From contig NZ_AP025158.1 of NCBI RefSeq assembly GCF_019974155.1, positions 1,922,001 to 1,986,000 on the forward strand: DNA of 64,000 nucleotides, read 5' to 3'. Shown here piece by piece: positions 35,532-45,140 of the stretch. The number at the start of each line of letters is the position of its first letter. Within the stretch, counting starts at the first letter, position 1. The translations under genes and the position numbers were made by a program. The DNA comes from Thermus thermophilus. GTDB taxonomy: Bacteria > Deinococcota > Deinococci > Deinococcales > Thermaceae. Below the pieces are notes generated by a model. It did no database searches. It worked only from the letters and a program-made list of their open reading frames with translations, and was not told the DNA's origin.

Positions 35532-38154
35532 GGCCTCCCTCCTTCCTAAGCCTGGGGTTGGGGTTCTTCAGGTGGGCGAGGTAGGTGGTCCGGGGCCAGG
35601 TGTTCGCTTCCTCCAAGAGGACGTAGTGGCGGCCCTCCCTCCGGTGGGCGTGGATGGGGTCCTCGGGGTCCAGGAGGTCCCCGAAGTGGATGGCCTGACC
35701 GGGGCAGACCTCCTGGCAGGCGGTCACCACCTCCCCGGTGCGGATCCTCCGCCCCTCCCTCGCGGCCTCGGCCCGGGCGAGCTCAATCCGCTGCACGCAG
35801 TAGGTGCACTTCTCCATGACGCCCCGGCTTCTCACCGTCACCTCGGGGTTCATGAGGAGGGCGAGGGGGCTTTCCTTGGCCCGCCTCGGGTCCCCTTGGC
35901 CGATGAAGGCCTCGGCGTAGGGGAAGAAGTTGAAGCGCCGCGCCTTGTAGGGACAGTTGGCGGAGCAGTACTTCGTGCCCACGCAGCGGTTGTAGACCAT
36001 GAGGTTGAGCCCCTCGGGGGAGTGCTCCGTGGCGGCCACGGGGCAGACCGCCTCGCAAGGGGCCTTCTCGCAGTGCTGGCACATCACGGGCTGGTGGAAG
36101 ACGCCCTCCTCGGCGAAGTAGCGGTCCAGGCGGATCCAGTGCATCTCCCGGCCCTTCCCCACCTCCTCCTTCCCCACCACGGGGATGTTGTTCTCCACCT
36201 GGCAGGCAAGGACGCAAAGCCCACACCCCACGCAGCGGGCGAGGTCCACGGTCATGGCCCAGGCGTGCTCCCCCTGGGGCCAGGGGGGGTAGAAGGAGAC
36301 GCGCTTCTCCTCCTTGGGCTGGGCCTTGCGCGCCTCCTCCTCGGTGAGGACCTTCACCGCCTCCACCTCCCCCAACTCGCCGTGGTATTGGGTGGAGACG
36401 AGGGGGTAGTCCCGGCCCGTGGGCAGGACCTCCGCGGGGAAGACCGTCCCTTCAGGGTGGAAGAAATGGGAGAGGGGGGCCACGAGGCTTCCCTCGGGAA
36501 GGAGGGGGAGGGGCCAGAGGGGGAGGAGGGCCTCCCGCTCCCCGGCCCGCACCCGAAGGAGGGGCCTCCTGGGGTCGGCGCGCCGCTCCCGGGCGCGGAT
36601 CCCCTCAAGAAGCCCCCAGGCCTCCGCCTCCCTCTCCCCGGCGAGGAGGGCCCCGTCCCAGACCAAGAGGGAGAGGGGCCGGGGAAGCTCTTGGAGGTAG
36701 GGGTTTTCCCGGTAGCGGCCGTCAAAAAGGCGCGCGTCCGGGCGGAGGGTGAGCTCCAGGGGGGCCTCCCGGCGCAAGGCGGGAAGGCGGCCCTCCAGGC
36801 CGGGGAGGGGCTCCAGGGCCAAAGGCTCCGCTTCCTCCAGGGGGCGGCCCTCGGCCAGGGCCCGCTTCTCCTCCGGGGAGAGGGCGGGAAGTTCCTCCCC
36901 AAGAAGCCCCGCCAGCACCTCCTCCAGGCCCTTCCCGCCGTAGAGGGGCTTGAGGAGGGCTTGGGCGGGCCAGAGGCGGCCCCAGGCGTCCCGGGCAGGG
37001 CTTGCCGCCTCCAGGGGGTGGGCCAAGGGGAGGCTATAGGGGGCCTCCTTCGGGTAGAGGGAGAGGACCGCGGCGAAGGCCTTTCCCCGAAGGCCCGGCA
37101 AGGGGCCTTCCGCCGCCCAGACGAGGCGGGAAGCCTCTTCCGCCTCGAGGAAGGCCCGGGGGGTGGCGGGCTCGGCCTCGGGGGGCGATACGTAGGCCAC
37201 GGGGGCCCCAAGCCTCGCGTTCACCGCCATGGCCAGGGCCTGGGCCGCGGGGGTGAGGTGGACCCCGGGGAGGAGGAGCCCTCCCCGCCCGAGGTCCTCC
37301 ACCAAGGCGGGGAGGAAGCCCCCGTAGTCCGAGGCGGGGCTTCCCGGGAGGACCCCGAGGGCCTTCGCCAGGTCCAGGAGGAAGGCCTCGAGGGCGCTGG
37401 GCTTTAGGGCCAGGCGGTGGTCGGCCACGGCGCCAAGGAGCCCCGCCCCGCTCTCCACGGCGTAGATGCGGTTCATGGGGGGAAGGCGCCTCTGGCTTAG
37501 GGCGGCCCACCAACCGTAGCCCGCGGGGTGCTCGTGGAGGTCCACGTCCAAGAGGAGGACCGTCTCCGCCTTCTCGGGGCTATAGACGGGCCAGGCCCTC
37601 TGCCCGAAGGCGAGTTCCGCCCCCCGGTAGACGTTCTCCAGGCTCCAGGCCTCAAACCGGGCCACCTTGAGGTTGGGAAAGCGGGCCTGGGCCCGCTGGA
37701 GGAGGGCCTCGAGGCGGGGCGAGGTGGTGCGGGGGAGGACGAGGAGGGTCTCCCCTTCCCCCAAGGCCTTCCGCCAGGCGGCGTAAAACCCCTCCCAGTC
37801 CGGGGCTTTGCCCTTGCGGGCCGGGTCGTAAAGGCTGTAAAGCCCCGCAAGGGGGTAGGGCCCCATGGCCTCCCCTTGGGGGACGAGGAAGAGGGGCCTT
37901 CCCTGGTAGGTGCGCACCCGCACGGGCTCAGCGAAGCCCGCGTGGGGCAGGGCGGTGAAGAACTCCCTGCGCCCGCCCTCCACCACCCCCTCGGGCTGGC
38001 GCACGTAGGGCACCCCCTTGCGCCGCACCACCGGGGTGCAGGCCGCCAAGGAGACGAGGCCCAAGGCCAAAAACCCCCTCCGGGTCACGGGACCGAAGGG
38101 AAACTCCTCCCGGAAAAGCGCTCGCTCCAACGCCTCCTGGGGTCCTCTGCGCAT
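35524..38154 (-). CDS. actB: Alternative complex III subunit ActB (molybdopterin-like plus ferredoxin domains)
   Basis: An 876-residue periplasmic protein. A Tat-type signal with lipobox (TRRGFLALGLVSLAAC) is near residue 30. The first ~560 residues resemble molybdopterin oxidoreductases but the cofactor ligands are not evident, as is usual for ActB. The C-terminal part holds ferredoxin-like clusters: CVGCGLCVLACQ, CQHCEKAPCEAVCP, CVGTKYCSANCPYKARR and CTYCVQRIE with CQEVCP, i.e. four [Fe-S] sites. RBS GGAGGAGGT precedes ATG at 38154. Confidence 0.93.
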   Translation of the reverse strand: MRRGPQEALERALFREEFPFGPVTRRGFLALGLVSLAACTPVVRRKGVPYVRQPEGVVEGGRREFFTALPHAGFAEPVRVRTYQGRPLFLVPQGEAMGPYPLAGLYSLYDPARKGKAPDWEGFYAAWRKALGEGETLLVLPRTTSPRLEALLQRAQARFPNLKVARFEAWSLENVYRGAELAFGQRAWPVYSPEKAETVLLLDVDLHEHPAGYGWWAALSQRRLPPMNRIYAVESGAGLLGAVADHRLALKPSALEAFLLDLAKALGVLPGSPASDYGGFLPALVEDLGRGGLLLPGVHLTPAAQALAMAVNARLGAPVAYVSPPEAEPATPRAFLEAEEASRLVWAAEGPLPGLRGKAFAAVLSLYPKEAPYSLPLAHPLEAASPARDAWGRLWPAQALLKPLYGGKGLEEVLAGLLGEELPALSPEEKRALAEGRPLEEAEPLALEPLPGLEGRLPALRREAPLELTLRPDARLFDGRYRENPYLQELPRPLSLLVWDGALLAGEREAEAWGLLEGIRARERRADPRRPLLRVRAGEREALLPLWPLPLLPEGSLVAPLSHFFHPEGTVFPAEVLPTGRDYPLVSTQYHGELGEVEAVKVLTEEEARKAQPKEEKRVSFYPPWPQGEHAWAMTVDLARCVGCGLCVLACQVENNIPVVGKEEVGKGREMHWIRLDRYFAEEGVFHQPVMCQHCEKAPCEAVCPVAATEHSPEGLNLMVYNRCVGTKYCSANCPYKARRFNFFPYAEAFIGQGDPRRAKESPLALLMNPEVTVRSRGVMEKCTYCVQRIELARAEAAREGRRIRTGEVVTACQEVCPGQAIHFGDLLDPEDPIHAHRREGRHYVLLEEANTWPRTTYLAHLKNPNPRLRKEGGHA

Positions 38155-38163
38155 ACCTCCTCC

Positions 38164-38802
38164 CTAGCGGTGGCAGGTGTTGCAGCTCGTGAGCTCCTCG
38201 GGGGGCCGGACGTGGTAGAGCTTGAGGAGCTCCCGTCCCAACTCGGGGTCCGGAACGTAGGCCATGTTGAAGACCTGCTCCCGAGGCCTCAGGTGCGGTG
38301 CGGGGTTCCGGTGGCAGTCCAGGCAGAACTTCATGGTGAAGGCTTGGGGCTGGTAGACCACGGGCATCTGGTCCACCCGGCCGTGGCACTCGGCGCAACC
38401 CACCCCCTTGGCCACGTGAGGGGCGTGGTGGAAGTAGACGAAGTCGGGGAGGTTGATCACCCGGTTCCAGCGGAGGGGCTCCCCTTTCTCCCAGCTCTCC
38501 CGCACGAGGGCCAGGTTGGGGCTATCCGGCTTCACGTAGAGGTGGCAGGTCATGCAGGTCTCCGTGGGGGGAAGCCCGGCGTAAGGGGCGTACTCCACGG
38601 CGGAATGGCAATAGCGGCAGGAAAGGCCGAGCCCCCCGGCGTGGAAGGCGTGGTTGAAGGGGACGGGCTGGGGCACGGGCCGCCCTTCCCGCTGCTCCAA
38701 GGCCCCCACCGCCACCCCGGAGAAGACCAGGACCAAGGCGAGAAAGACCCCCAACACCGACCCCCAGAAGAGGGTCTTGAGCCAGCGGTTTCTCCGTCTC
38801 AT
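38164..38802 (-). CDS. actA: Alternative complex III pentahaem cytochrome c subunit ActA
   Basis: A 212-residue multihaem cytochrome with one N-terminal transmembrane anchor (residues ~10-33) and five haem motifs: CRYCH, CMTCH, CAECH, CLDCH and CNTCH. It is the first gene of the ActABCDEF operon and is on the periplasmic side. ATG at 38802 is preferred over TTG at 38817 (MTGWP) because MRRRNRWLK gives a normal positive-inside start. The complex oxidises menaquinol and reduces a periplasmic carrier or oxidase. Confidence 0.93.
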   Translation of the reverse strand: MRRRNRWLKTLFWGSVLGVFLALVLVFSGVAVGALEQREGRPVPQPVPFNHAFHAGGLGLSCRYCHSAVEYAPYAGLPPTETCMTCHLYVKPDSPNLALVRESWEKGEPLRWNRVINLPDFVYFHHAPHVAKGVGCAECHGRVDQMPVVYQPQAFTMKFCLDCHRNPAPHLRPREQVFNMAYVPDPELGRELLKLYHVRPPEELTSCNTCHR

Positions 38803-38859
38803 AGGCCACCCCGTCAAAGAGGTCCACCCGATACCCGCTCCTAAGGCTTGCTCAGGGGT

Positions 38860-38892
38860 ACACTACACCAGGGGCCTCGGGACATTTGTCCC
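38860..38892 (-). promoter_or_regulatory. Act operon promoter region with operator palindrome
   Basis: The minus strand has TAGTGT at 38860-38865 as a possible -10, with no good -35; instead a perfect palindrome GGGACA-TT-TGTCCC (38879-38892) covers the -35 position. This is the arrangement for an activator-dependent promoter (CRP/FNR-like factors read TGT...ACA halves). A terminator for the PEGA protein gene lies 7 nt further upstream. Confidence 0.45.
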
Positions 38893-38898
38893 TAACGC

Positions 38899-38931
38899 AA
38901 AAGGGCCGCCCGGGAAGACCCGAAAGCGGCC
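38899..38931 (-). terminator. Terminator of the PEGA-domain protein gene
   Basis: Minus-strand hairpin with arms GGCCGC (38926-38931) and GCGGCC (38904-38909), followed by CTTTT. It lies about 30 nt after the PEGA gene stop and just upstream of the act operon promoter, insulating it. Confidence 0.65.
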
Positions 38932-38959
38932 TCTTCGCCTTCGCTCTCTGGGGAACGCC

Positions 38960-40582
38960 TCAGCGCCCTAGGGGCACCATCTGGAAGCGGAGGACCCGGT
39001 CCCCGCTCACCTGGAGCGTCTGGACCAAGGTGCGGTAGCCCGGGGCCACCAGGGTGAGCTCGTGCTCGCCGAAAGGCGCCTCCAGGCGGAGGTAGCCCCC
39101 CTTGGCCACGCCCACCTCCTCCCCGTCCAGGAAGACCCGGGCCTCCACGTTGAGGTAAAGCTCCAGGACCGCCCGCACGGGAAGGAGCTCCACGAAGAGG
39201 CGCAGGCTCTCCCCGGGGCGCACCTCCACCTGGGCCCGGTACTCCGCGTGCCCCGGGGCCAGGACCCGGACCTCGTGGAGCCCGGCCTCGAGGCTCACCC
39301 TAAGGGGAGCCCGCCCCGCGAAGCGGCCGTCCAGGTAGACCTCGGCCCCCTCGGGCCTGGCCTCCAGGAAGAGCTCCCCGGTGCGCAGGGGCCTGAGGCT
39401 CGCAACAAGCCTGGTCTCCCGGCCCCTTTCCACCCGCACCGTGGCCCCATAGGGCTCGTACCCCGGGAGGCGGAGCTCCACCCGGTAGGTGCCCTCGTTC
39501 AGGGTGAGGCGCAGAGGGGTGCGGCCCTGGAGGCGGCCGTCCAGGTAGACCTCGGCCCCTTGGGGGCTAGACTCCAGGAAAAGGGTGCCGGTGCGGGGGA
39601 TGGGGGTGAGGCGCACGTCCAGCCGGGTGGTCTCCCCCCGGCGCACCGACACCTGGGCCCGGTAAGGCTCGTGGTCCGCAAGCCTAAGCTCCACCCCGTA
39701 CCGCCCCTCGGGCAGGCTCAGGGTGAGGGGCGTGCGGCCCCGCAACGCCCCGTCCACGTAGACCTCGGCCCCCGGAGGGGTAGAGCTCACGCTCAAGGTC
39801 CCCTGCCGGGGCTCGGGGGAGAGGGGGGCGAAGACCTGCACCCGCTCCCCCGGCTTGGGGTTCACCGTCACCCGGTAGGGCTGGTAGCCCGCAAGCCGAA
39901 GCTCCACCTCGTGCCGCCCGGGGTTCACGGAGAGGACGAGGGGGGTGCGGCCCTGGAGGCGGCCGTCCAGGTAGACCTCGGCCCCCTGGGGCCTGGAGTC
40001 CACCGCCAGGGTGGCCGTGGCCGGGGTGGGGGGCGGGGCGGAGGTCCGGCCCACGTAGTAGCGGGCCACGTCCGTCACCCAGTCCTTGGCGGGAACCGGC
40101 CTAACGACAATGGAGAGGGCGCGGGCCAAGCCCTCCCAGCCCTGGACCCGCGCCTCGCCCCGCTCCACGTCCAGGATCTCCGCCACGGAGAGGGGGCGGC
40201 GGCTCGCCACCGCCAAGATCCTGTCCTCCCCCTCGGGGCCGGTGATGGTGTAGCGGTAGCGGGCCCCCTCCGGGGGAAAACGCCGGGTCTCCCCCGCCCG
40301 GAGGAGGTTCTCCCTCTCGTAGGGGTTGGGCAGGATGGGGTCAATGCGGCCGTCGGCGTTGATGTTGAAGAGGTAGACGTAGGCGTCCTGGTTGACGCGC
40401 ACGTAGATGTAAATGGACTCGCCGATCTGGTAGACGGCGTTCCCCCGCTTGGCCGGATCCTTGTCCACCCAGACCCGGACCTCGAGGTCCGTGGGCACCG
40501 GGTTGACGATGATCCCCTGGGGGTTGATCTCCTGGGCCAACGCGGCCCCAAGCCCTAAGACCGCCAGCCAAAGCTTCCGCAT
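38960..40582 (-). CDS. Secreted DUF4384/PEGA repeat protein
   Basis: A 540-residue exported protein. Signal peptide MRKLWLAVLGLGAALAQ, then a DUF4384-like domain (about 18-190: IGESIYIYVRVNQDAYVYLFN), then four clear PEGA repeats of ~70 residues (each with PxGAEVYLDGRLQGRTPL) and one weak terminal copy (ARVFLDGEEVGVAKGGYL). PEGA repeats bind surface polysaccharide or act as S-layer-like modules. GGAGGTGAGG upstream fixes the ATG at 40582 over GTG/ATG 15 nt earlier. The PEGA-encoding DNA is itself repetitive. Confidence 0.85.
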   Translation of the reverse strand: MRKLWLAVLGLGAALAQEINPQGIIVNPVPTDLEVRVWVDKDPAKRGNAVYQIGESIYIYVRVNQDAYVYLFNINADGRIDPILPNPYERENLLRAGETRRFPPEGARYRYTITGPEGEDRILAVASRRPLSVAEILDVERGEARVQGWEGLARALSIVVRPVPAKDWVTDVARYYVGRTSAPPPTPATATLAVDSRPQGAEVYLDGRLQGRTPLVLSVNPGRHEVELRLAGYQPYRVTVNPKPGERVQVFAPLSPEPRQGTLSVSSTPPGAEVYVDGALRGRTPLTLSLPEGRYGVELRLADHEPYRAQVSVRRGETTRLDVRLTPIPRTGTLFLESSPQGAEVYLDGRLQGRTPLRLTLNEGTYRVELRLPGYEPYGATVRVERGRETRLVASLRPLRTGELFLEARPEGAEVYLDGRFAGRAPLRVSLEAGLHEVRVLAPGHAEYRAQVEVRPGESLRLFVELLPVRAVLELYLNVEARVFLDGEEVGVAKGGYLRLEAPFGEHELTLVAPGYRTLVQTLQVSGDRVLRFQMVPLGR

Positions 40583-40650
40583 AGGCCTCACCTCCACCCC
40601 CAGGGTACGCCTTCCCTGTGAAAACCCTGAGGGACCTGGCCCAACGTCCC

Positions 40651-41601
40651 TTAAGGCTCGGCAAAGACGCCCAGGGAGCGGAAGCGGCGGTAGCGGTCCT
40701 CGTAGAGGGCCTCCGGGGAGAGGCCCCTAAGCTCCTCCAGGGCCTTTAGGAGGGCCTCCTTGATGTTCTGGATGGCCTTCTCGGGGTCCTTATGGGCCCC
40801 GCCCTCGGGCTCGGGGACGATGGCGTCCACCACCTTGAGCTGGAGGAGGTCCTTCGCCGTGAGCTTCAAGGCCTCGGCGGCCTTGGGGGCCTCCTTGGCG
40901 TCCCGCCAGAGGATGGCGGCGCAGGACTCGGGGCTGATCACGGAGTACCAGGCGTTCTCCAGGATGAGGACCCGGTTGGCCACGGCGATGGCCAAGGCCC
41001 CCCCGCTTCCCCCCTCCCCCAGGATCACCGTCACGGCGGGGACCCGGAGGCGGCTCATCCGCTGGATGCTCTGGGCGATGACCCAGGCCTGGCCCCGCTC
41101 CTCGGCGGAGACCCCGGGATAGGCCCCGGGGGTGTCCACGAAGGTGAGAAAGGGGTAGCCGAAACGGTCTGCCAGGTCCATGAGGCGCATGGCCTTGCGG
41201 TACCCCTCGGGGTGGGGCATGCCGAAGTTGCGCTGGAGGTTCTCCTTGGTGTCCCGGCCCTTCTGGTGCCCCACCACCACCACCTTCTCCCCCTCGAGGT
41301 AGGCGAGCCCCCCCACGATGGCGGGGTCGTCGGCGAAGGCCCGGTCCCCGTGGAGCTCTATGAAGTCCTGGAAGGCCTTCTCCAGGACGTCTAAGGTGGT
41401 GGGCCGCCCTTGGGCGCGGGCGAGCTGGACCCGTTGCCAGGGGGTGAGGTTCTCGTAGGTCTCCTTCTTGAGCCGGGCCAGGCGCTCCTCCAGGAGGCGG
41501 ATCTCGGCCTCCAGGTCCACCCCCGTGGCCTTGGCCGTCTCCTTGAGCTCCTGAATGCGCCGTTCCAGCTCCAGAATGGGCTTTTCAAACTCCAGGGGCA
41601 T
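40651..41601 (-). CDS. accA: Acetyl-CoA carboxylase carboxyltransferase subunit alpha
   Basis: A 316-residue subunit that with AccD transfers CO2 from carboxybiotin to acetyl-CoA, the first step of fatty acid synthesis. Visible are [58 protein letters not shown] and [12 protein letters not shown]. It overlaps accD by 17 nt. Confidence 0.96.
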   Translation of the reverse strand: MPLEFEKPILELERRIQELKETAKATGVDLEAEIRLLEERLARLKKETYENLTPWQRVQLARAQGRPTTLDVLEKAFQDFIELHGDRAFADDPAIVGGLAYLEGEKVVVVGHQKGRDTKENLQRNFGMPHPEGYRKAMRLMDLADRFGYPFLTFVDTPGAYPGVSAEERGQAWVIAQSIQRMSRLRVPAVTVILGEGGSGGALAIAVANRVLILENAWYSVISPESCAAILWRDAKEAPKAAEALKLTAKDLLQLKVVDAIVPEPEGGAHKDPEKAIQNIKEALLKALEELRGLSPEALYEDRYRRFRSLGVFAEP

Positions 41602-42442
41602 AGGCTACTCCCGGGTGCAGGTGGCGGAGGACCCGCACGAGCTCCGCCTTGAGGCGGCGCCGGTCCGTGACCCGGTCCACCATGCCGTGCTTCAAGAGGA
41701 ACTCGGAGCGCTGGAAGCCCTCGGGAAGCTCCTGGCGGATGGTCTGGCGGATGACCCTAGGCCCGGCGAAGCCGATCAGGGCCCCGGGCTCGGCGAAGAT
41801 CACGTCGGCCAGGGCGGCGAAGCTCGCCGTGACCCCTCCCGTGGTGGGGTCGGTGAGGACGGAGACGTAGGGCAGGCGCCGGGCCCAGACCCGGTCCAGG
41901 CTCATCACCGTCTTGGCCATCTGCATGAGGGAAAGGGCGGCTTCCTGCATCCTCGCCCCCCCCGAGGCGGCCACGATGACGAGGGCCCTCCCCTCCTCCG
42001 CCGCCCTCTCCGCCCCGCGGGCGATCTCCTCCCCCACCACGCTCCCCATGGAGCCCCCGGCGAAGGCGTAGTCCATGACGAGGAGGACCGCGGGCACCCC
42101 GCCGATCTGGCAGGTGCCCCCGAGGACGGCATCGGGCCTACCCGTCTCCTCCTGGTAGGCCTTGAGGCGCTCGGTGTAGGGCTTGGTGTCCACGAAGCCC
42201 AAGGGGTCCAGGGGCCGAAGCCTCGTGGTCTCCCGGAAGGTCCCAGGGTCGGCCAGCATGGCCACCCGCTCCTGGGCGGGGAGGCGGTGGTGGTGGCCGC
42301 ACTTGGGGCAGACGTGGAGGTTTTCCTGGAACTCCTTCTTGTAAATCTGGGCCCCGCAGGCCTCGCACTTGGTCCAAAGCTCGGGAACGTCCCGGTTGCC
42401 CCCGCTCGGGCGCTTTCTGCGGAAGAGCCTTTCCAGGGCCAT
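41585..42442 (-). CDS. accD: Acetyl-CoA carboxylase carboxyltransferase subunit beta
   Basis: A 285-residue subunit with the N-terminal four-cysteine zinc finger (CEACGAQIY... [13 protein letters not shown]), [11 protein letters not shown]-like core (here [23 protein letters not shown]) and [13 protein letters not shown]. The start codon overlaps the bactofilin gene stop by 1 nt. Encoded immediately before accA. Confidence 0.96.
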   Translation of the reverse strand: MALERLFRRKRPSGGNRDVPELWTKCEACGAQIYKKEFQENLHVCPKCGHHHRLPAQERVAMLADPGTFRETTRLRPLDPLGFVDTKPYTERLKAYQEETGRPDAVLGGTCQIGGVPAVLLVMDYAFAGGSMGSVVGEEIARGAERAAEEGRALVIVAASGGARMQEAALSLMQMAKTVMSLDRVWARRLPYVSVLTDPTTGGVTASFAALADVIFAEPGALIGFAGPRVIRQTIRQELPEGFQRSEFLLKHGMVDRVTDRRRLKAELVRVLRHLHPGVAYAPGV

Positions 42443-42813
42443 CAGGCCTCCTTGGGGGCCTCGAGGGCCTTGTGCTCCCCGGTCACGCTCTGTCCCACGA
42501 AGACCGCCCCCGCCTCCACCTCGAGGGCCTGGGCCTTGAGCTGGCCGGTGAAGCGGGCCGTCTTGGAGAGGACCACCTTCTCGGCGGTGAGCTCCGCCTT
42601 GACCTCGCCGTGGATGACCACGGACCTGGCCTCCACCCTCTCCCCTTCCACCCGGCCCGTGGGGCCGAACTCCAGCTCCCCTTCCACCAGGACGGAACCC
42701 CGCACCAGGCCGTCAATGCGCACCTGGCCCTTGGCCCTCATGTCGCCCAGGACCTCGGTGTCGGGGCCGAGGTAGGTGAGGGTGCGCTCCCTTCTTCCCA
42801 GCATCCGCCCCAT
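42442..42813 (-). CDS. Bactofilin (polymer-forming cytoskeletal protein)
   Basis: A 123-residue protein of bactofilin type: the beta-helix repeat region [29 protein letters not shown] then [21 protein letters not shown]. Bactofilins assemble into filaments that organise the cell envelope. ATG at 42813 is preferred (1 nt after the M23 peptidase stop); ATG at 42804 is the alternative. It is coupled to an M23 endopeptidase, a common bactofilin partner in cell shape control. Confidence 0.88.
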   Translation of the reverse strand: MGRMLGRRERTLTYLGPDTEVLGDMRAKGQVRIDGLVRGSVLVEGELEFGPTGRVEGERVEARSVVIHGEVKAELTAEKVVLSKTARFTGQLKAQALEVEAGAVFVGQSVTGEHKALEAPKEA

Positions 42814-42814
42814 T

Positions 42815-43714
42815 CTACCGGGTGTACCAGGTGGGGTCCAGGTAGGCCCTGGGGTCCACCGGCGTCCCGTAGCGGTAGACGCCGTAGTGGAGGTGGGGAC
42901 CCGTGGACCGGCCCGTGGAGCCCACAAAGCCCAATAGCTCGCCCCGGGCCACCCGCTGGCCTGGGCGGACGGCCAAGCGGGAGAGGTGGCCGTAGAGGGT
43001 CTGGTAGCCCCGGGCGTGGTCCACCACCACGGCGAGGCCATAGGCCCCCATCCACCCTGCCTGGACCACCACCCCACTCCCCGTGGCGTAGACGGGGGCC
43101 CCGTAGGGGGCGGAAAAGTCCAGGCCGTCGTGGAACTCCACACCGGGGCCGAAGGGGTTTTTGCGGTAGCCGAAGTAGGAGGTGACCCCCCCGTGCCCCC
43201 GGAGGGGAAGGCCGGCGGGGAGGCTTCGCTCCACCTCCAGGGTCCGCTCCAAGGCGGGGGCGAGCTCGGCGAGCTGGGCCTTCAGGTCCAAAACCTCCAC
43301 CCGCACCGCCCTCCACCCCTCCATGGCCCCGCCCCCTTGCCCGCCCTCCTGGTAGCGGACGGGGAGGGCGTTGATGGGGGAAAGCCCGGCGCGGCGGCGG
43401 AGCTCGTTGATGGCCTCCTTGAGGGCCTCAAGCTCCTTCTTGGTGCGCTCCGCCTCCTGGGAGAGGACCCCGTTTTTGGCCTTCTCCGCCTCCAGGGCCA
43501 GGGAAAGCCGCCTCGCCTCTTGGGAGAGGGCGTAGAGCCTGGCCTCGAGGGCCCGCACCTCCCGGGCCCGGTGCCAGAGGTAGAGGTTCACCCCCGTCCA
43601 GAGGGCGAGGAAGGCCAGGAAGAGGCCAAAGGCCCAGCCGGGAAAGGTGAGGGCCCGGCTCCCCCCACCGCTTCGGGCAAGGAGGAGGGTGTACCGGACA
43701 GGCCGCCTTTTCAT
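42815..43714 (-). CDS. M23-family metallopeptidase (LytM type)
   Basis: A 299-residue cell wall endopeptidase: N-terminal membrane anchor (about 26-46), a coiled coil (about 55-110), and the C-terminal M23 domain with HDGLDFSAPYG (first zinc ligands) and STGPHLHYGVYRYG (His-x-His). ATG at 43714 is fixed by a -10 box 7 nt upstream; longer in-frame extension to 43834 reads through the promoter. Pairs with the bactofilin gene. Confidence 0.9.
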   Translation of the reverse strand: MKRRPVRYTLLLARSGGGSRALTFPGWAFGLFLAFLALWTGVNLYLWHRAREVRALEARLYALSQEARRLSLALEAEKAKNGVLSQEAERTKKELEALKEAINELRRRAGLSPINALPVRYQEGGQGGGAMEGWRAVRVEVLDLKAQLAELAPALERTLEVERSLPAGLPLRGHGGVTSYFGYRKNPFGPGVEFHDGLDFSAPYGAPVYATGSGVVVQAGWMGAYGLAVVVDHARGYQTLYGHLSRLAVRPGQRVARGELLGFVGSTGRSTGPHLHYGVYRYGTPVDPRAYLDPTWYTR

Positions 43715-43721
43715 CCCCGGA

Positions 43722-43727
43722 AGTATA
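43722..43727 (-). promoter_or_regulatory. -10 box of a leaderless transcript for the M23 peptidase
   Basis: Minus-strand TATACT (43722-43727) lies 7 nt before the ATG at 43714, so transcription probably starts at or next to the start codon. A clear -35 was not found; the spacing region is GC-rich. Confidence 0.6.
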
Positions 43728-43846
43728 CCATCCCCCCGGGGGCCCAAGCCCCCGCGCCTGGGGTCGGCGCGGGGCGGCCCCGGTTTGGGCCCGGGGACCC
43801 GCTTTTTGGGCATTTCACCCCTTGGTTGCGCCACCGGTTGGGGTAC

Positions 43847-45118
43847 CTAGATGGCCTCCAAGACCAAGGGGGCGGGGTGCGCCTCCTCCCCCAGGGCGTA
43901 GGCCTCGCGCAGGTGCCCAAGGGCCTCCTCCAGGCCCCGCCTCCGGTGGTAGACCAGGGCCAAGGCCTCCCCCCGTTCCACCCGGTCCCCGGGCTTCTTG
44001 AGCAGGTAGACCCCCACCCCGTGGTCAATGGCCTCCCCCTTCCGCCTCCGCCCCCCGCCCAGGGCGAGGACGGCGAGGCCCACCTTGTAGGCGTCCACCT
44101 CCCGCACCACGCCCTCCTCCTCGGCGAGTAGGGGGTGCTCTTCGGCGAGGGGAAGAAGGGAGAAGTCCTCCACCACCCTAGGGTCTCCCCCCTGGGCCTC
44201 GAGGAAGGCCCGGAACTTCTCCAAGGCCGCCCCGCTCTCCAGGGCCTTCCGGGCGAGGGCGGGGTCCAGGCCCTCAAGCTTTAGGGCCTCCTCCGCCAGG
44301 GCCAGGGCCACCTCCAAAAGGTCCCCGGGGCCTTCCCCCTTGAGGGCCCGTATGGCCTCCCGCACCTCCAGGGCGTTTCCCACCGCCCGCCCCAGGGGGG
44401 CCTCCATGGAGGTGAGGAGGGCCCTCACCCGCCTTCCCGCCCCCTGGCCGATGGCCACCATGGTCTTAGCGAGAAGCCTCGCCTCCTCCAGGGTCTTCAT
44501 GAAGGCCCCCCGGCCCACCTTCACGTCCAAGACGAGGCTCCGCGCCCCGGCGGCGAGCTTTTTGCTCATGATGGAGCTCGCGATCAAGGGCACGCTCTCC
44601 ACCGTGGCGGTCACGTCGCGGAGGGCGTAAAGCTTCCCGTCCAGGGGGGCGAGGTCCGGGCTTTGGGCGGCGATGACGAGGCCCACCCTCCGGGCCCTCT
44701 CCAAAAACTCCGCCTCCGTCATCTCCCCCCGCCAGCCCGGGACGGATTCCAGCTTGTCTATGGTCCCCCCGGTGTGGGCCAGGCCCCGGCCCGACATCTT
44801 GGCGAAGGTGCACCCGCTTGCGGCGAGGATCGGCCCCACCACCAGGCTCACCTTGTCCCCCACGCCCCCCGAGGAGTGCTTGTCCACGGGGTGGGGAAGG
44901 CCGGAGAGGTCCAGGACCTTCCCCGAGCGGGCCATGATCTCGGTGAGCCAGAGGGTCTCCTCGGCGTCCAGGCCCCGCAGAAAGGCCGCCATGAGCCAGG
45001 CGGAAACCTGGTAGTCCGGCACCTCGTCCCGCAGGTAGCCGAGGAGGAAGGCCTCGAGGTCCTCCCGGCGGTGCTTGCCTCCTTCCCGCTTCTCCCGGAT
45101 GAAGGCCACGGGGTTCAT
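43847..45118 (-). CDS. pdp: Pyrimidine-nucleoside (thymidine) phosphorylase
   Basis: A 423-residue phosphorylase of pyrimidine salvage. The N-terminal signature [54 protein letters not shown] and the C-terminal domain with [29 protein letters not shown] are present. It converges on no gene but is preceded on the plus strand by a Uma2-family gene in divergent orientation. Confidence 0.95.
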   Translation of the reverse strand: MNPVAFIREKREGGKHRREDLEAFLLGYLRDEVPDYQVSAWLMAAFLRGLDAEETLWLTEIMARSGKVLDLSGLPHPVDKHSSGGVGDKVSLVVGPILAASGCTFAKMSGRGLAHTGGTIDKLESVPGWRGEMTEAEFLERARRVGLVIAAQSPDLAPLDGKLYALRDVTATVESVPLIASSIMSKKLAAGARSLVLDVKVGRGAFMKTLEEARLLAKTMVAIGQGAGRRVRALLTSMEAPLGRAVGNALEVREAIRALKGEGPGDLLEVALALAEEALKLEGLDPALARKALESGAALEKFRAFLEAQGGDPRVVEDFSLLPLAEEHPLLAEEEGVVREVDAYKVGLAVLALGGGRRRKGEAIDHGVGVYLLKKPGDRVERGEALALVYHRRRGLEEALGHLREAYALGEEAHPAPLVLEAI

Positions 45119-45140
45119 GGGCCCATGCTACGCTATAGCC

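Noticed and set aside
35500-37407. Long plus-strand reading frame (about 635 codons) across the act operon
   Set aside because: It is antisense to actB and actC. High GC gives spurious open frames on the opposite strand; there is no ribosome site and its composition (Gly/Glu/Pro/Leu-rich) is typical of antisense translation.
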